Counted from the stretch's first letter, positions 49,576 to 61,192 are shown. The stretch: 64,000 nucleotides of DNA from Janthinobacterium sp. J1-1 (GCF_030944405.1 NZ_CP132339.1:3906001-3970000); one strand, 5' to 3'. The notes: a model not told the origin generated them from the letters alone. Numbers and translations are program-made.

Positions 49576-50592
49576 TCATGCGGCGCTCCGCAGTTGCGCG
49601 CCCGGCACGGCCGACAGGCAATGCAGGTCGAGCTGGCGCACGTGCTGCGTCATGTAGTCGACAAACACGCGGATGCGCAGCGGCAGATGGTGGCGGCTCA
49701 GGTAGCACAGATAGTGGCCGCGGTCGTCCGGCGCGTAGTGCGCCAGGCACGGCACCAGGCGCCCGGCCCGCAGGTGCTCGCAGATCTGGTAGCCGGCCAT
49801 TTGCGCGATGCCTTCGCCATCGAGCACCGACTGCAGCACCAGGTCGGCATCGTTGAAGCACTGCGCGCCTTTCGGCTGCACCTTGCGGATGGCGCCATCG
49901 ACCTTGAATTCCCACTCGAAAACGCGGCCCGAGGCGAAACGGAAATTGATGCAGGCGTGTCCGGCCAGCGCGTCGATGCTGTCCGGCAGGCCGTGCGTAC
50001 GCGCGTATTCGGGCGAGGCGCACAGCAGCATCTGCATCGGAATCAGCTGCTTGGCGACCACCTGGCTGTCGTCCATGCGGCCATTGCGAAACGCCACGTC
50101 GATGCGGTCGGAAATGAAATCGGTGGCGCGGTCGTCGAGCATCAGGTCGAGCCCGATGTCGGGAAATTGCGCGTGAAAGCCGCGCAGCAGCGGCGCGACC
50201 ACCTTGCGGCCGAAGCCGACGGTGGCTGAAATGCGCAGCTGGCCGCGCGGCGTGCCGCTGCGCAGTTCGCGCATCTCTTCCACCGACTGCACGATGCGGT
50301 CGACGCCGGGCCGGCAGTTTTCATAAAACAGTTCGCCTTCGGCGGTCAGGGTGGTGCTGCGCGTGGTGCGCAGGAACAGCCGCGTATCGAGCTGGGTTTC
50401 AAGCTTTTGCACGCTGCGGCTGACGGCGGAGCGGCCGATGCCCAGCCGCTCCGCCGCCCTGGCAAAACTGCCTTCATGGACCACCGCGATAAAGGCCACC
50501 ACGCCGGCGTAGGTGGTGGCAAAGCTCGACGCGAGGGCGTCGCTGCGGTCGCGGGCGAGACTGGTCAGGCTCATGCTGCGGGCGTGGGACAT
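49576..50592 (-). CDS. LysR-family transcriptional regulator
   Basis: 338 residues. HTH at about 27-85 (GSFARAAERLGIGRSAVSRS) and a LysR substrate domain with FHAQFPDIGLDLMLDD. The N terminus is about 25 residues longer than usual, so an internal start is possible. It precedes the AhpD and NmrA-like genes on the same strand. Divergent from the cupin gene 290 bases away; that gap holds no gene I can support. Confidence 0.92.
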   Translation of the reverse strand: MSHARSMSLTSLARDRSDALASSFATTYAGVVAFIAVVHEGSFARAAERLGIGRSAVSRSVQKLETQLDTRLFLRTTRSTTLTAEGELFYENCRPGVDRIVQSVEEMRELRSGTPRGQLRISATVGFGRKVVAPLLRGFHAQFPDIGLDLMLDDRATDFISDRIDVAFRNGRMDDSQVVAKQLIPMQMLLCASPEYARTHGLPDSIDALAGHACINFRFASGRVFEWEFKVDGAIRKVQPKGAQCFNDADLVLQSVLDGEGIAQMAGYQICEHLRAGRLVPCLAHYAPDDRGHYLCYLSRHHLPLRIRVFVDYMTQHVRQLDLHCLSAVPGAQLRSAA

Positions 50593-50882
50593 ACATTCCT
50601 TTCAGTGCAAAAGCAGACTGAACGGTAGTGATGCCCACGGCGCCCGGCAATGACAAATAAGCCGCTTTTTAGGCCAAGGCGCGGCCCACCCGCCAGGCGA
50701 ACCTGCGGGAGTGATCAGCGCCGGTACAGACCATGCCACGCCAGCGCGCCGCCGATTGGTGTTTTGACGGCAACAGCATGCGGCCCGCCGGGGGCATGGC
50801 GCCGGCGCCGGGCGCTGCCTAGACTGGGTGAGTTGCGCTTGCCGCGCTGTTTATCCCCAAATGTCCCCCGAAGGAGATTGCC

Positions 50883-51305
50883 ATGTTCCGTCTTGCCCCA
50901 CTATCCCGCGCCCTCGGCGTCCTCGTTGTTGCCGCCGGCTGCATGCAGGCGCCTGCCCACGCCGGCGCCACCGACCCGGTCGTCAAGGAATTGATGACCA
51001 AGGCCATGTCCGACCTGCCGGGCAAGGAAGTGCTGATGATCACGGTCGACTACCCGCCGGGCGGTTTTGACCCGGTCCATCGCCACGACGCGCACGGGTT
51101 CATCTATGTGCTCGAAGGGTCTATCGTGATGGGCGTGAAGGGCGGCAAGGAGCAAACGCTGCTGCCAGGCCAGACTTTTTATGAAGGCCCGCAAGACCTG
51201 CATACGGTCGGCCGCAACGCGAGCAAGACCAAACCCGCCAAGTTCCTGGTGTTCCTGGTCAAGGAGAAAAACAAGCCGGCCGTGATCCCGGTCGGGCAGC
51301 ACTGA
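50883..51305 (+). CDS. Secreted cupin-domain protein
   Basis: 140 residues with a signal peptide (LGVLVVAAGCMQAPAHA, cleavage near 27) and one cupin domain: FDPVHRHDAHGFIYVLEGS carries the metal-binding His pair, and GPQDLHTVGRNAS the second motif. GAAGGAG precedes the ATG. Divergent from the LysR gene, which may control it. Function unknown. Confidence 0.85.
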   Translation: MFRLAPLSRALGVLVVAAGCMQAPAHAGATDPVVKELMTKAMSDLPGKEVLMITVDYPPGGFDPVHRHDAHGFIYVLEGSIVMGVKGGKEQTLLPGQTFYEGPQDLHTVGRNASKTKPAKFLVFLVKEKNKPAVIPVGQH

Positions 51306-51383
51306 AGCGCCAGCCCGCCAGCTGGACCAGCGCGGTCGACTTCTTTTGCCGCGGCCCAGCGCAGCACGACGACCAGCTGGATA

Positions 51384-52748
51384 TTAGCGGGTCAGCACCG
51401 AGCGGCCGATGCCGTGGTATTCGATGCCATACAGGGCCATGCTGTCCGGTTCGTAGAGGTTGCGGCCGTCAAAGATCACCGGCTGCTTCAAGCGCTTTTT
51501 GATCAGTTCGAAGTCGGGGCTGCGGAACGCTTTCCACTCGGTCACGATCACCAGTGCGTCGGCATCGACCAGGGCGTCGGACGGGCTGTCGGCATAGCGG
51601 ACGTTCGCCAGTTGCGCCGGCGCCAGGTCCAGCGTCAGCACGCGCTGCGCCTCCGCCATCGCCACCGGGTCATACACGGCCACCGAGGCGCCGCGCGACA
51701 ACAAATCGGCCAGCAGCACGCGTGCCGACGCTTCGCGCATATCGTCCGTGTTCGGCTTGAAGGCCAGGCCCCAGATGGCGAAGTGGCGCCCGGCCAGGTC
51801 ATTGCCGAAGCGTGTGATCACCTTGCCGCCCAGAATGTGTTTTTGCCTGTCGTTCACGGCTTCGACGGCGCGCAATATCAGCAGTTCCTGGCCGTGGCCG
51901 CGCGCCGTGCGTTCCAGCGCCTGCACGTCTTTCGGGAAGCACGAACCGCCATAGCCGCAGCCGGCGTACAAAAAGCTGTAGCCGATGCGCGGATCGGAAC
52001 CGACGCCACGGCGCACCGCTTCGATATCGACGCCGACCTTGTCGGCCAGGTTGGCCAGTTCATTCATGAACGAAATGCGCGTGGCCAGCATGGCGTTGGC
52101 GGCGTATTTGGTGAACTCGGCCGAGCGCACGTCCATCCAGTAGGTACGTTCGCGGTTGCGGTTGAACGGCGCATACAGGCGGCGCAGCAGGTCGCGCGCG
52201 CGCTCGCCTTCCGGTGTCGTATCGACACCGATCACGATGCGGTCGGGCCGCATGAAGTCTTCGACGGCCGCGCCTTCTTTCAAAAATTCCGGGTTCGAGG
52301 CCACCGAGAAGGTGGCATAGGTGGCGCGCAGGTCCAGTTCGGCCTGGATGGCGGCGCGCACTTTTTCGGCCGTGCCGACCGGCACCGTCGACTTGTCGAC
52401 GATGACCTTGTATTCGTTCATGTACTTGCCGATGCCGCGCGCGGCGGCCAGCACGTATTGCAGGTCGGCCGAGCCGTCCTCGTCGGGCGGTGTGCCGACG
52501 GCGATAAACTGCAGCACGCCGTGATGGGCGGCCGCTTCCACGTCGGTGGAAAAGGTCAGGCGGCCGGCGGCGCGGTTGCGCGACACGACCTCTTCCAGGC
52601 CAGGTTCATGGATGGGGATGCCGCCGTTGTTGAGCAGTTCGACTTTTTTCGCGTCGAGATCGAGGCAAAAGACGTCATTGCCCAGCTCGGCCAGGCAGGC
52701 GCCCGTGACGAGGCCGACATAGCCGGTGCCGATAATGGTGATTTTCAT
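51384..52748 (-). CDS. ugd: UDP-glucose 6-dehydrogenase
   Basis: 454 residues. Oxidises UDP-glucose to UDP-glucuronate with NAD, feeding capsule or exopolysaccharide synthesis. Seen: NAD motif GTGYVG (7-12), [12 protein letters not shown] near 119, catalytic C270 in [12 protein letters not shown] and the C-terminal UDP-binding domain (FDGRNLYEP). No polysaccharide gene is adjacent here. Confidence 0.96.
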   Translation of the reverse strand: MKITIIGTGYVGLVTGACLAELGNDVFCLDLDAKKVELLNNGGIPIHEPGLEEVVSRNRAAGRLTFSTDVEAAAHHGVLQFIAVGTPPDEDGSADLQYVLAAARGIGKYMNEYKVIVDKSTVPVGTAEKVRAAIQAELDLRATYATFSVASNPEFLKEGAAVEDFMRPDRIVIGVDTTPEGERARDLLRRLYAPFNRNRERTYWMDVRSAEFTKYAANAMLATRISFMNELANLADKVGVDIEAVRRGVGSDPRIGYSFLYAGCGYGGSCFPKDVQALERTARGHGQELLILRAVEAVNDRQKHILGGKVITRFGNDLAGRHFAIWGLAFKPNTDDMREASARVLLADLLSRGASVAVYDPVAMAEAQRVLTLDLAPAQLANVRYADSPSDALVDADALVIVTEWKAFRSPDFELIKKRLKQPVIFDGRNLYEPDSMALYGIEYHGIGRSVLTR

Positions 52749-52807
52749 AGTTATGCCACAAAAGTGTTTCGCTCATGCTAGCGAACAAAGATGAAGCAGG
52801 AATGAAG

Positions 52808-53374
52808 TCAGCTGATCACGTTGCGCACGAAGTGCAGCGGCTGCGTGCCCAGGTTGACATAGGCATAGGCCTGGTCGCTGCCGAATACCACGAAGTCGCC
52901 GGCGCCGATGGTGCGGGGGATTTGCGTCTCCAGCGTCAGTTCGCCGCTCACCACCCAGATCATTTCGCTGAAGCCGGACCCGTCGGGGAGGGCGTCGTAG
53001 CGCTCGCCCGGCGCCAGCGTCCAGCGCCACAGTTCCACCTGCCGGCTGGCCGGGGCCGCGCCCAGCAGTACCGCGCTGCTGGCGCCGCTGTCGCTGGTCC
53101 AGATCAGCGTCTGCAGGCGCTCGTCGGCTGACTGCGGCGGACGCACCAGATCGACAAAGGTGACGCCCAGCGCGGCCGCCACATGGTCGAGGTTGGACAG
53201 GCTGATATTGGTCTGGCCCGATTCGACGCCATTGATCATGCGGCGGCTGAGTCCGGCAAGCCGGGCCAGCGCCTCCTGGCTCAGGCCCGCCTGCCCGCGC
53301 AGGCGGCGCAGATTGAGGGCGACATGTTCGAGGACGTTGCCGGTGGCAGGTTGACTGTGCAATATATTGCGCAT
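52808..53374 (-). CDS. XRE-family regulator with C-terminal cupin domain
   Basis: 188 residues from MRNILHSQPA; a longer start at 53425 would overlap the divergent gene. HTH near 27-55 (LSQEALARLAGLSRRMINGV), then a cupin domain (LAPGERYDALPDGSGFSEMI, GDFVVFGSDQAYAYVN). This architecture is usual for regulators of transport and amino-acid genes. Divergent from the EamA exporter gene with about 40 bases between starts, so that gene is the likely target. Confidence 0.9.
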   Translation of the reverse strand: MRNILHSQPATGNVLEHVALNLRRLRGQAGLSQEALARLAGLSRRMINGVESGQTNISLSNLDHVAAALGVTFVDLVRPPQSADERLQTLIWTSDSGASSAVLLGAAPASRQVELWRWTLAPGERYDALPDGSGFSEMIWVVSGELTLETQIPRTIGAGDFVVFGSDQAYAYVNLGTQPLHFVRNVIS

Positions 53375-53413
53375 ATGATGATGGGAAGTATTTTGCTCAT
53401 AGCTTACCTTCTC

Positions 53414-54325
53414 ATGTCCATGCACACAAGCTCCTTACCTGTTAGCGCGACTGGCCGCGGCTTTGGCCGTGCCGAACTGGCGCTGATCGCCGTCACCGTG
53501 ATCTGGGGCGCCACCTTCCTGGTGGTGCACAATGCCGTGGCCGTCAGCGGCCCGTTCGCCTTTGTCGGCACGCGTTTCGCGATTGCCGCCCTGATCGGCG
53601 CCTGCCTGTGCCATCGCCAGCTGCGCGGCCTGACGCGCGCCGAATTGCTGGCCGGCGCCATCATCGGCGCCACCATCTATGCCGGCTACTCGCTGCAGAC
53701 CTCCGGGCTGGTATATGTCAACAGCAGCAAGTCGGCCTTTATCACCGCCTTCTACGTGCCGCTGGTGCCGCTGTTCCAGTGGCTGTTCCTGCGCAAGCGC
53801 CAGCATCCGATGGCGTGGCTGGCGGTGGCGGTGGCGTTTCTCGGACTGCTCCTGCTGGCCGGTCCCGAAGGCGTGGCCGGCGGCGTGGGCAGGGGCGAGG
53901 TGCTGACGGCGCTCGGCGCGGTGGCGATTGCCGGCGAGATCATCGTCATCAGCCGCGTGGCGCCGCAGCTGAGCACGGCGCGCGTCACCATCGTGCAGCT
54001 GGCCGTGGCCTCGCTGTGCGCGCTGGCGACCATGCCGCTGGTGGGCGAGCACTGGCCGGCGTTTTCCTGGGTATTCGTGCTGAGCGCGCTGGCGATGGGC
54101 GCGGCCAGCACCTTGATCCAGTATGTGATGAACTGGGCGCAAAAGCGCATTTCCGCCACCAAGGCGACCCTGATCTACGCGGGCGAGCCGGTATGGGCGG
54201 GCCTGGTGGGCCGGCTGGCGGGCGAGCAGCTGCCCGTGCTGGCGCTGCTGGGCGCCGTGCTGATCGTGGCCGCCAGCATCCTCGGCGAATGGCGGCCGGG
54301 GCGCAAGGCGGCTGGAGCAGGGTGA
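53414..54325 (+). CDS. EamA/DMT-family transporter
   Basis: 303 residues with ten hydrophobic segments in two EamA repeats (ALIAVTVIWGATFLVVHNA near 20; GAVAIAGEIIVISRVAPQL near 175). Drug/metabolite superfamily exporter, substrate unknown. Start at ATG 53414, with ATG 53420 as alternative. Its divergent partner encodes an XRE-cupin regulator. Confidence 0.92.
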   Translation: MSMHTSSLPVSATGRGFGRAELALIAVTVIWGATFLVVHNAVAVSGPFAFVGTRFAIAALIGACLCHRQLRGLTRAELLAGAIIGATIYAGYSLQTSGLVYVNSSKSAFITAFYVPLVPLFQWLFLRKRQHPMAWLAVAVAFLGLLLLAGPEGVAGGVGRGEVLTALGAVAIAGEIIVISRVAPQLSTARVTIVQLAVASLCALATMPLVGEHWPAFSWVFVLSALAMGAASTLIQYVMNWAQKRISATKATLIYAGEPVWAGLVGRLAGEQLPVLALLGAVLIVAASILGEWRPGRKAAGAG

Positions 54326-54407
54326 TGGGGTACTTACCTTTTGGTGCGTACTTATCAAGCGGCCTGGCATCCTCTACACTGGGGTTCCTCTTTACAGCGA
54401 GAATCTC

Positions 54408-54959
54408 ATGACGAAAACCGTGGTTGTCTATCATTCCGGCTATGGCCATACCAAACGCGTTGCCGAATACGTCAGCGAAGGCGCGGCAGGCGAATTGCTG
54501 GCCATCGATGCGGAAGGCAATTTGCCCGAGGGTGGCTGGGAAAAACTCGAAGCAGCCGACGCCATCATCTTCGGCGCGCCGACCTACATGGGCAGCCCGA
54601 GCTGGCAGTTCAAGAAATTTGCCGACGCCACCTCCAAGGCCTGGTTCACCCGCGCCTGGCAGGACAAGGTGTTCGGCGGCTTTACCAATAGCGCCAGCTT
54701 TAACGGCGACAAGGCCGTTTCCCTGATTTCGATGCAGACCCTGGCGTCGCAGCATGGCGGCATCTGGGTCAGCCTGGGCCTGTCGCCATCGAACAGCAAG
54801 GCGGCGCAACGCACCGACCTGAACAACCTGGGCGGCTCGGTTGGCCTGCTGGTGCAATCGCCATCGGACGCCAGCGTCGAAGAAATCCCGCAGGGCGACC
54901 TCGATACGGCCAAGTCCTACGGCCAGCGCGTGGCGCGGGTGGCGGCGCGGCTGGGGTAA
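54408..54959 (+). CDS. Flavodoxin / WrbA-like NAD(P)H-quinone oxidoreductase family protein
   Basis: 183 residues with the FMN phosphate loop YHSGYGHTKRVAEYV near 8, then GAPTYMGSPSWQFKKFAD and a C-terminal GLSPSNSKAAQRTDLNNLGG block. Binds FMN and transfers two electrons to quinones or related acceptors. It stands alone 82 bases after the EamA gene. Confidence 0.92.
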   Translation: MTKTVVVYHSGYGHTKRVAEYVSEGAAGELLAIDAEGNLPEGGWEKLEAADAIIFGAPTYMGSPSWQFKKFADATSKAWFTRAWQDKVFGGFTNSASFNGDKAVSLISMQTLASQHGGIWVSLGLSPSNSKAAQRTDLNNLGGSVGLLVQSPSDASVEEIPQGDLDTAKSYGQRVARVAARLG

Positions 54960-55452
54960 GTTACGACTGTGCTGTCGCAAGCACTTTTCTCAGTGGACTG
55001 ATTTTTCCCTTCTGCCGATACAGCCATGAAAATGGTGGCCAGCAGCAAGCTGTCACAGCAAAGTCGATGACGATAGTTTTTTGAGCGCCATGCGTTTCAA
55101 CAGAAGTTATTGTAATTCGCGATCCGGATCAAACGCGGGCCGTGGATTGAGGTATCACGATGCTGTGTCGGCATGGCTGGCGGTAGAAATTTGGGCTGGT
55201 TGGCCGGGTTCGGCCAAGAGCGGACATTTTCTATAACAGTTTTTAAGGTGCAAATGAGTGCAAGGTATGCGGACGGAGTAGGGTATCTAAGTAACCCCCA
55301 ATAAATTCTTGTGATTTCTGACTTCCATAACCGGCGCTTCGCTGTGTTGCCAACTGCTAGCAGTGCTCGCACTGCGTCGCAGTCGGCGCCTTGCGCAGCA
55401 TCCGGTTCTGTTCGTCATAACTTCACAATAATTTCCTGACGATTACTTAGCG
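54960..55452. other. Non-coding stretch entering an AT-richer island
   Basis: Nearly 500 bases without a supported gene. Base composition shifts toward AT compared with the region before it, consistent with acquired DNA. A minus-strand frame at 55097-55372 has no recognisable features. Confidence 0.6.
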
Positions 55453-55638
55453 ATGTACCCCGAGCTAAGGCGCTGGATAAATACGTGCGTCTGCTGCCAG
55501 TTTAGCGGCTGCAAGCCTGAGATGCCGCCAAACGATGCCCCTCTTTTCAAAGGGCAGAATTTGAGACGTTACTTTTCGCCACTTCATGTCAGCTCTGAAG
55601 GCCTATGCACTCAATGTAGCGCAGCGCTAAGTCCATAG
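55453..55638 (+). CDS. Small CxxC zinc-ribbon-like protein
   Basis: 61 residues starting MYPELRRWINTCVCCQ. Paired cysteines (CVCC near 12 and CTQC near 54) suggest a zinc ribbon, and the sequence KPEMPPNDAPLFKGQNLRRY looks like a real protein rather than chance. It lies 101 bases before the interrupted 153-aa gene, and both may belong to one small cassette. Function unknown. Confidence 0.5.
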   Translation: MYPELRRWINTCVCCQFSGCKPEMPPNDAPLFKGQNLRRYFSPLHVSSEGLCTQCSAALSP

Positions 55639-55976
55639 TTTTCTTTCCATGTGTGAACGTCTGCTTCGGGGCCAGAAGCCGGCATTCTTTCCAGCGGCAG
55701 CTGTTACGCCGAACACCCCAAATATGAGATTGCATTTATATGACTAAACACCTGTCGTCGGCGCTTGAAAAATTGCAGCGATACCCTACGCGAGCAGCCG
55801 AAAGGTATCTTTCCGAGCGATTCGGGCTAAGTTGGGATGACACCATGCAGGATTGGGAAATAACTAGTGCTAATGCGGATTTGTTGCCTGGATTTCTAAC
55901 TGCACTTTCAGAGCCATCGTTGTCTGATGATGAAAGATTTACGTTAATGTCTTTAACAATCGCCTCAGTGGATGAA

Positions 55977-55979
55977 GCG
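55977..55979. repeat. Target-site duplication of IS copy 2 (left)
   Basis: GCG directly abuts the left end of the IS; the same GCG follows the right end at 57233-57235. Confidence 0.85.
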
Positions 55980-56013
55980 TGCTGTGGTCTAATTTGCTCG
56001 GACACCTCGATAG

Positions 56014-57224
<1,211 letters not shown>

Positions 57225-57232
57225 CCACCACA

Positions 57233-57235
57233 GCG
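57233..57235. repeat. Target-site duplication of IS copy 2 (right)
   Basis: GCG right after the IS end, matching 55977-55979. Confidence 0.85.
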
Positions 57236-57622
57236 CTCCAGCTCGGTCTAGATGAGAAAAATATCGAGGAGTATCTGTCTTCGCTGGAATATTTACTTCT
57301 TCAGCACCCTCATCTTTACGTCTCGGTGGTTTTTTATTGGGCAGAGTCAGCGCTCCTTGAGCGGGGTAATGATGAGCAATTTTTAATTTCCAAGAATATG
57401 GCACTTTATTGGCCTCGAATTCTGGAAAAACTGAATGCGAATAACTTTAGCCAGTAAATTTTCATCCGAGCTGAAATGATCGAACGATACTCATATATTG
57501 CTGCGTGAACTTCCGCATCAGGGCCGAAACGGTCGCTGTAGCACGTGTGGAAAATAGTGCGGCTTGTGTCAAACCTTATTGTTCTTGCACACGTTGATAT
57601 CGCGCCGCTGCCAACCGCCACG

Positions 57623-58534
57623 TCACAAATCCACGGCCTGTTCTGCAATAAACTCCCTGAACCACCGCTGCGCCGGGTGGCTGTCGCTGCGCCGGTGCCA
57701 TATCAGGTGAAACACGATTTCCGGCAGCGCCAGCGGTGGCGCAAACAGCATCAGGCCATGGCTCGCCTGCGCCTGCAGCGCCACGCGCTTGAGGATGGTG
57801 GCCGCCATGTTGGTGCGCGCGACAACCGCCGGCACGGCGAATAGTTGCGGCAAGGTCAAGGCGAGCTTGCGCTTCAAGCCCTGTTGCGCGAGCGCCTGGT
57901 CGACCAGGCCGTGCAACTGTCCTTCGGATGACACGAGAACGTGCTGCAAGTCCAGGTAGCTTGCCAGGTCCATCGCGCGCCGGGTCGCCAATGGATCGGT
58001 TGAGACGATGGTGACAAATTCATCGCGCAGCAGCGGGCGCGTCAGGATGCGGCCATCCGTATTGCCGGGCAGCACACCGATGGCCACATCGATCATGCCC
58101 GCATCGAGCAGGTCGACCGCCGCGTCGCGGTCGTTGAAGGCCAGCACATTCAGCGACACGCCCGGCATGCTCTTTTCCAGCGCTTCCAATAATGCCGGCA
58201 GCAGGACCAGCGTCGGGTAATCCTGCAGCCCCAGTTTGAACGTCAGCGACGCAGTTTCCGGGTGAAATGCGGGCTGCCGGACCATCGCCGCTTCGATCTG
58301 TCGCAAGGCCTGTGCGATGGGTGCCGCCAGGTCCCGCGCGCGCGCCGTCGGCAGCAAGCCGTCAGCGCTGCGCTGGAACAAGGGGTCGCCGAGCAAGGTG
58401 CGCAGCCGCGACAGGGCGGCGCTCATCGCCGGCCGGCTGACACCCACCTGTATCGCGGCGCGCGTGACATTGCGCTCGCTCATCAGGGCATCGAAAGCCA
58501 CCAGCAGATTCAAATCTATGCCATGAAAATCCAT
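57623..58534 (-). CDS. LysR-family transcriptional regulator
   Basis: 303 residues. HTH about 8-65 (RNVTRAAIQVGVSRPAMSAA) of the NodD/LinR-like subgroup (begins FHGIDLNLLVAFDALM), followed by the effector domain. Divergent from the SnoaL-like gene 95 bases away, which is its likely target. Confidence 0.93.
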   Translation of the reverse strand: MDFHGIDLNLLVAFDALMSERNVTRAAIQVGVSRPAMSAALSRLRTLLGDPLFQRSADGLLPTARARDLAAPIAQALRQIEAAMVRQPAFHPETASLTFKLGLQDYPTLVLLPALLEALEKSMPGVSLNVLAFNDRDAAVDLLDAGMIDVAIGVLPGNTDGRILTRPLLRDEFVTIVSTDPLATRRAMDLASYLDLQHVLVSSEGQLHGLVDQALAQQGLKRKLALTLPQLFAVPAVVARTNMAATILKRVALQAQASHGLMLFAPPLALPEIVFHLIWHRRSDSHPAQRWFREFIAEQAVDL

Positions 58535-58629
58535 AAAACGAATATTTATATATACAGGTTATTTGTTGGACTGATTGTACGCGCGCGCCCACACTGATGC
58601 TTCTTCCATCAACGCAAGGATGCAACGCC

Positions 58630-59076
58630 ATGAATACCCCAAGCCCGGATCTGTCCCGACAACTGCGCGCCGAACGCATCGCCGTCGAAACGCTGTACCG
58701 TGCATTCAGCGAACAAAACCCGGATCTGGTGGACGCCGTACTCGCGCCAGGCTGGGACGACATTCCGCTGGCGCCAGGCCAGGCCTCAGGCCCGGCCGGC
58801 ATCAAGCCCATCATTCGCAGCATGGCCGCCGCCTTCCCGGACGTGCACATTACCGTCCACGACATGGTCCAGGAGCCAGGCAAGATTGCCGTGCGTGCCG
58901 AGATCAGCGGTACCCACCTGGGCGAGCTGTTCGGCATTGCGCCAACCGGCAAGCAGGTGAGCTTTCGCCTGCACGAGTTTCACACGGTGGCCAACGGCCT
59001 GGTGACCACCACCTGGCATATGGAAGACTGGTTCGGCTTGTTCCTGCAACTGGGCCAGTTTCCGCCACAAGCCTGA
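58630..59076 (+). CDS. SnoaL-like ester-cyclase family protein
   Basis: 148 residues starting MNTPSPDLSRQ. Contains the NTF2-like fold blocks FSEQNPDLVDAVLAPGWDD, IIRSMAAAFPDVHITVHDMV and FHTVANGLVTTTWHMEDWF of SnoaL/ester cyclases. Substrate unknown. Divergent from the LysR gene, which suggests control by it. Confidence 0.88.
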   Translation: MNTPSPDLSRQLRAERIAVETLYRAFSEQNPDLVDAVLAPGWDDIPLAPGQASGPAGIKPIIRSMAAAFPDVHITVHDMVQEPGKIAVRAEISGTHLGELFGIAPTGKQVSFRLHEFHTVANGLVTTTWHMEDWFGLFLQLGQFPPQA

Positions 59077-59107
59077 ATGCCTCCGGTACGACCAGCAATG
59101 TGCAGCA

Positions 59108-60478
59108 TCAGTTCCATCCCGCCCCGCCTATCCACCGCAACGCCCCCAGCGACGGCATGAACAGGTATTCCCCGCCGCGCAGCTGGTTGAAGGTGGTCAC
59201 GCCATCGACCCGCTTGCGCACCGGCACCTGCGGCATCGTGAAGGTGCCCGGTGGTTCCTGCAGGCCCACCACCGGATCGCGTTCTTCCGCCAGGTCGATG
59301 AAGTTGCCGCGGTTGATCCATTCCTGCTGGAAGAATTCGATGGTGTCGTAGGCGCGTGCGCTGATAAAGATAAAGAAGATGCCACGCTCGCCAGTGTCGT
59401 CACTTGCTGTCAGCTCGCGCCGCCATTTCGGGCCAAAGGTGGAGGAGCGGCGGATGATGCGGTGGATATTGACGTCGGTCATGATCGTCAGCTGGCTGTC
59501 GCGCGGGTTCAAGCGGCGCATATGGGCGGCGTGCGGGCACATCAGGCCGCGCGTATCTTTCGAGAAATCGAAGCCGTTGTTGCGTGACGGATCGGCGCCC
59601 AGTTCCGTGTCGTCGCGCTCGGGCGCCAGGGTCAATGGCGCGCCGCTGCGCCAGCGGCCCACCATCTTGGCGGCCAGCAGTTCTTCGGCCGCCTCATCCT
59701 CGACCTGGCTGCGGATATAGTCGTTAAAGGCGCCCACGCGACTCTCGTATTTGCGCAGCACGACGAAGGAGCCATTGCGGCCCAGTTCCGGCGGCTCGGG
59801 CATGGCCACCGGTTTGCCCGTTTCGCTGTTTTCGCCGAGGATGAATTCACCGGCCGCGATCGGGCGTTCCTGGCCGGGCAAGGGCTCCACGCCGCTGCCG
59901 GCAACAAAAGGCTGCGAAATCGAGTCGCGAAAGCCGAACGGGTTTTTCGCGTCTGCATCGGCGCCAAACGTGTGCCGGCCCACCAGCGTCACGCCATGTG
60001 ACCGCTCCAGTTCGGCCATCGCCTGCTCCAGCGCCACCTTGAGGGCCGCTTCGTCGCGCGCGTAGATGGTCAGTGCGATATGGCAGGTGCCGGGCTGGAA
60101 CGCTTCGTCCCAATGTTCGGGCGCATTGCCGCCCACGTCGCGCAATTGCTCCGCGCGTCCGGCCATGCCTTGCTGGAACGGCAGCGGGAAGCTGGCCAGC
60201 GAGCTTTGCGGCACGCCCAGCGCCTTGAGACCTTCGAAACTGATCGCCACGCCCATCCAGGCGTCGCGGTCATCGGTCCAGCCAGCGGCCGACGGAATGT
60301 GTTCCGCCATGCGCAGCAGCAGGTCGCGGCCGCCTTGCGCGTCATCGACATGCAGCATGGCGTGGACGCCCACATACGGTTCCGGGCGGGATCGCAATAT
60401 CAGCGCCTGGATATCGTCCAGCGCCAGGGTCACATGCTCGCGCGTGAAGCGCGCCTTCAGGTCGGTCAGGAATATCAT
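59108..60478 (-). CDS. Dye-decolorizing (DyP-type) peroxidase
   Basis: 456 residues, no signal peptide. The distal loop reads GFRDS (182-186, D185) where GxxDG is usual. Likely proximal heme His319 is in CPHAAHMRRLNPRD. Heme peroxidase acting on H2O2 with dyes or phenols. Start overlaps the end of the partner gene by one base (TGATG), so they are coupled. Convergent with the SnoaL-like gene, 31 bases apart. Confidence 0.93.
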   Translation of the reverse strand: MIFLTDLKARFTREHVTLALDDIQALILRSRPEPYVGVHAMLHVDDAQGGRDLLLRMAEHIPSAAGWTDDRDAWMGVAISFEGLKALGVPQSSLASFPLPFQQGMAGRAEQLRDVGGNAPEHWDEAFQPGTCHIALTIYARDEAALKVALEQAMAELERSHGVTLVGRHTFGADADAKNPFGFRDSISQPFVAGSGVEPLPGQERPIAAGEFILGENSETGKPVAMPEPPELGRNGSFVVLRKYESRVGAFNDYIRSQVEDEAAEELLAAKMVGRWRSGAPLTLAPERDDTELGADPSRNNGFDFSKDTRGLMCPHAAHMRRLNPRDSQLTIMTDVNIHRIIRRSSTFGPKWRRELTASDDTGERGIFFIFISARAYDTIEFFQQEWINRGNFIDLAEERDPVVGLQEPPGTFTMPQVPVRKRVDGVTTFNQLRGGEYLFMPSLGALRWIGGAGWN

Positions 60479-61176
60479 CAGTAATCCACTCCTTCCGGCT
60501 GCGCCAGGGCCTGGCTCAAGGTGTCGAGCGCCTGGCGCGTGGCCTCGTCCTGCGGCGGGTGGGCGGCCATCTGGTCGAGGAACACGGTCAGCGCCTTGTC
60601 CATGCGCTGGAAGCGGCGCGTATCGACCACGGTCACCTGCGGATTGGCGACAAACCAGCCGGCCGCGTCGATCTGGTGGCCGGCAATAAAATCTTTGACG
60701 GCAGGGCTGTCGATGCCGGGCCAGCCTTCGATATTGGCAAACAGCAGGTCCATCAGCTCGGGGATCTTGGTGGCGAAATCATTGATGTAGCTGTCCCAGT
60801 CGCCGTCATAGGTGGTGGCAAACAGGATGCGCGTGTCGTCGTCGAAAAAGACGAAGCGCATGTCGTGCAGGGTGGAGACGCGCTGCGCGCCATCCATATT
60901 GCCGTTGGTGAGATCGAAAATGCGGCGCAGGCGCTCGGCGCCGCCCGCTTTCAACGGTGCGATCGCCGTCAGTTCCGACACATTGCCGGACTGCTTGCCG
61001 ACCCTGCCGGCCGAGTTGGCCGTGCCTTTCAGGTCGGGATTGTGCTTGCGTACCATCGCTTCGAGGGCGATTTTTGCCAGGTGGGGCGCGTCGTGCGCGA
61101 CGGCGTCGACCTGGCGGCGGATTTTTTCCAGCATGGTTTCGTCCGCCAGGCGCGGGTCGGGGTTGTGCTCGGTCAT
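60478..61176 (-). CDS. Conserved hypothetical protein coupled to the DyP peroxidase
   Basis: 232 residues, no signal peptide. Contains VSTLHDMRFVFFDDDTRILF and ATTYDGDWDSYINDFATKI, blocks I associate with uncharacterised proteins beside DyP and catalase-like genes. It has no visible catalytic motif. It precedes the peroxidase in the same operon, 16 bases after the catalase-like gene. Confidence 0.85.
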   Translation of the reverse strand: MTEHNPDPRLADETMLEKIRRQVDAVAHDAPHLAKIALEAMVRKHNPDLKGTANSAGRVGKQSGNVSELTAIAPLKAGGAERLRRIFDLTNGNMDGAQRVSTLHDMRFVFFDDDTRILFATTYDGDWDSYINDFATKIPELMDLLFANIEGWPGIDSPAVKDFIAGHQIDAAGWFVANPQVTVVDTRRFQRMDKALTVFLDQMAAHPPQDEATRQALDTLSQALAQPEGVDY

Positions 61177-61192
61177 GGTGTGTTCCTTTGAT

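Noticed and set aside
55097..55372. 91-codon minus-strand frame
   Set aside because: No motif, no ribosome site and odd composition; treated as chance.
55440..55680. Integron cassette or attC site in the AT-richer island
   Set aside because: No convincing paired core sites were found; only short chance matches.
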